From NCBI RefSeq assembly GCF_000003815.2, contig NC_049987.1, positions 2,735,089 through 2,767,873 on the forward strand: a stretch of DNA of 32,785 bases, written 5' to 3'. The notes below the pieces were generated by a model, which saw only the letters and a list, made by a program, of their open reading frames with translations, made no database searches and was not told the origin of the DNA. Shown piece by piece: positions 31,550 to 32,785 of this stretch (its first letter is position 1; each line of letters opens with the position of its first letter). The DNA is from Branchiostoma floridae (taxonomy: Eukaryota > Chordata > Leptocardii > Amphioxiformes > Branchiostomatidae). Made by a program: the position numbers and the translations under genes.

Positions 31550-32262
31550 TATTTCAATATTGCAAGATTGACACGGACTCAGCCTACATTGTCATTCCTC
31601 CTGAAGACGTCACAGACTTGTTTGACAATTAAAAAAAAACGTGGACAAAAAACCTTGTTTCCTCACGATAACAACTTCGAGAATGCTGCCTTCGACAAAC
31701 GCACACCCGGACTGTTCAAAGAAGAGTTATGAATTCGGGAATAGCATTGTGCCGCAAAAACTATTACAGCTGTTTTGGTGAAGACGAAGAAGGTGAAGGC
31801 GAATTAAGCTGCAAGAGATGCAATGGCATTTCAAACCGTATACTATCGCTTTGGATACATGCTTATTTTACATACTTATTTCCTGCAAACTACAAGTGCT
31901 GAGTGGCGGTGTCACGAACCTACCACTCAATATGTGATGAGTACTTACCGTTTGTGCCCTGTGGTAATGCCTTTAATAACCTTCGCAATTTCGTGAAGTA
32001 CACAACTAACAAAGTTTATCCGCGTCTTGTCAGGAACGCTTAGGTAAGTGGAGGGGAGAGAAGTGTTGTAGCTTTAAGAAAGGACCCTTACCTATGTTAC
32101 AATTGGATGTATATTTCAATGATTTTCCTGTTAGATGGCGACGTTGACGTAGTATTACTTGATATCAGATGACTCGAGTTCGTTTTTATCTTGATTTTGT
32201 TAAACATTTTTGTTTGAAAATTAGATTATTTCATTTAAGAAAGCTATTTTATAGCTTACGTT
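31550..32262 (-). repeat. Unit D receptor upstream block
   Basis: Parallels 15600-16300. It keeps GAGTGGCGGTGTCACGAACC (about 31902) and the AAAGCTATTTTATAGCTT palindrome (about 32239). The distal leader-exon sequence (TTTCAATATTGCAAGATTGACACGG region) is fused close to the coding start. The block stops at about 32262, where another repeat begins. Confidence 0.6.
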
Positions 32263-32289
32263 TATGAAGGTTAGACATCCAGGTAAGCA

Positions 32290-32785
32290 ATATTCAAATA
32301 CAATTCAATCTCTACAACTGGATAAAAAACGGATATTTACTTCCGGACGTTTCGAGTGACATCCATCACTCTTCTTCAGCAAAAGCAGAATGAACTAGTC
32401 AGAACAATTCAATACCAGTACAGCTAACTAGAAAAACTGGTTTAACCACTAAATCGTTAGGATCATATGCAAAAGGTTACACAAATGTAAATCATGTTAG
32501 GATAGTTCCTATGGTCAGACAATACCATAGGAAAAAACTATTGTCCTTTGTGTTGCAAGGCGGGGTCCCATGTACTGGAAAGTTCTACGCGCAGTCCTCC
32601 CTTCCGGTTTAAGGTGGGGTTGTAGATCCGCTCGTAGATGGCCTCCTTGACACCCCGTTCGTACCACCGTGGTTCAAGGTACAAACAACACTGCAGGGCT
32701 ACAGCAAGTGGATACTCTTCTGCAATCTACCACCACACTCAACTACACCAAGGACATTCCTTCAGACTAGATACTACAGACATTC
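32290..32785 (-). mobile_element. Penelope-like / GIY-YIG-type retroelement 3' fragment
   Basis: A minus-strand frame from about 32725 to TAG at 32538-32540 contains LEPRWYERGVKEAIYERI, YNPTLNRKGGLRVELSS and TWDPALQHKG. I recognise this as the region C-terminal to the GIY-YIG nuclease in Penelope-like and related retroelements; the family assignment is from memory of motif style. Beyond the stop comes a 3' region with GAAGAAGAGTGATGGATG and CACTCGAAACGTCCGG, a common companion of such elements. The 5' part lies outside the window. Confidence 0.5.

Overview
The window looks like a piece of an invertebrate chordate genome, most likely a lancelet (Branchiostoma). The reasons are spliced genes with GT/AG introns, dense CR1-type LINE fragments, tRNA-derived SINEs, a Penelope-like fragment, non-autonomous TTAA-flanked (piggyBac-type) elements, fold-back repeats and two assembly gaps of N. 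The organism call is an inference; there is no bacterial-style gene layout.

The backbone is a decayed tandem array on the minus strand of a two-coding-exon rhodopsin-like (class A) G-protein-coupled receptor gene. Reading leftwards from the right end there are at least five units. Unit D has exon 1 at 31212-31517 and a broken exon 2 at 25801-26484. Unit C is intact, 385 aa, with exons 22055-22351 and 20828-21688. Unit B is intact, 385 aa, with exons 14593-14898 and 13031-13882 and a probable 5' leader exon at about 15550. Unit A is a truncated exon 2 at about 8985-9676. Unit '0' keeps only the upstream block at about 1882-3240. Non-coding blocks repeat in the same order in each unit: an upstream block, a spacer with a CTCF-like motif, and a 3' block. 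Because the units are paralogous, many mobile insertions can be seen against an empty site in a sister unit.

Region by region: 1-1880 holds a short hairpin and a poly-G run but no recognisable gene. 1882-4250 is the unit-0 upstream block with an inserted fold-back element. 4250-6430 is spacer with SINE pieces and a LINE C-terminal fragment fused to a SINE head. 6430-9690 is the 3' block and exon 2 of pseudogene A, interrupted by a 5'-truncated CR1-type LINE. 9755-10075 is a second LINE tail on the plus strand. 10080-13030 is spacer with a SINE, then the 3' block of gene B. 13031-16800 is gene B with its leader and upstream block. 16860-20800 is spacer with a complete TTAA-flanked element. 20828-23870 is gene C and its upstream block. 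24090-25800 is spacer. 25801-31517 is pseudogene D, whose intron and exon 2 are disrupted by about 3.5 kb of foreign sequence (with both gaps) and a second TTAA-flanked element. 31550-32785 is the D upstream block, cut by a Penelope-like fragment that runs off the window.

Only B and C look able to encode full receptors. They are predicted plasma-membrane receptors with a glycosylated N-terminus; the ligand is unknown. No unmistakably new system was found. The most instructive signals are the paired empty/filled TTAA insertions, the repeated CTCF-like motif, the unusual receptor motifs and the loss of the leader exon in C and D.
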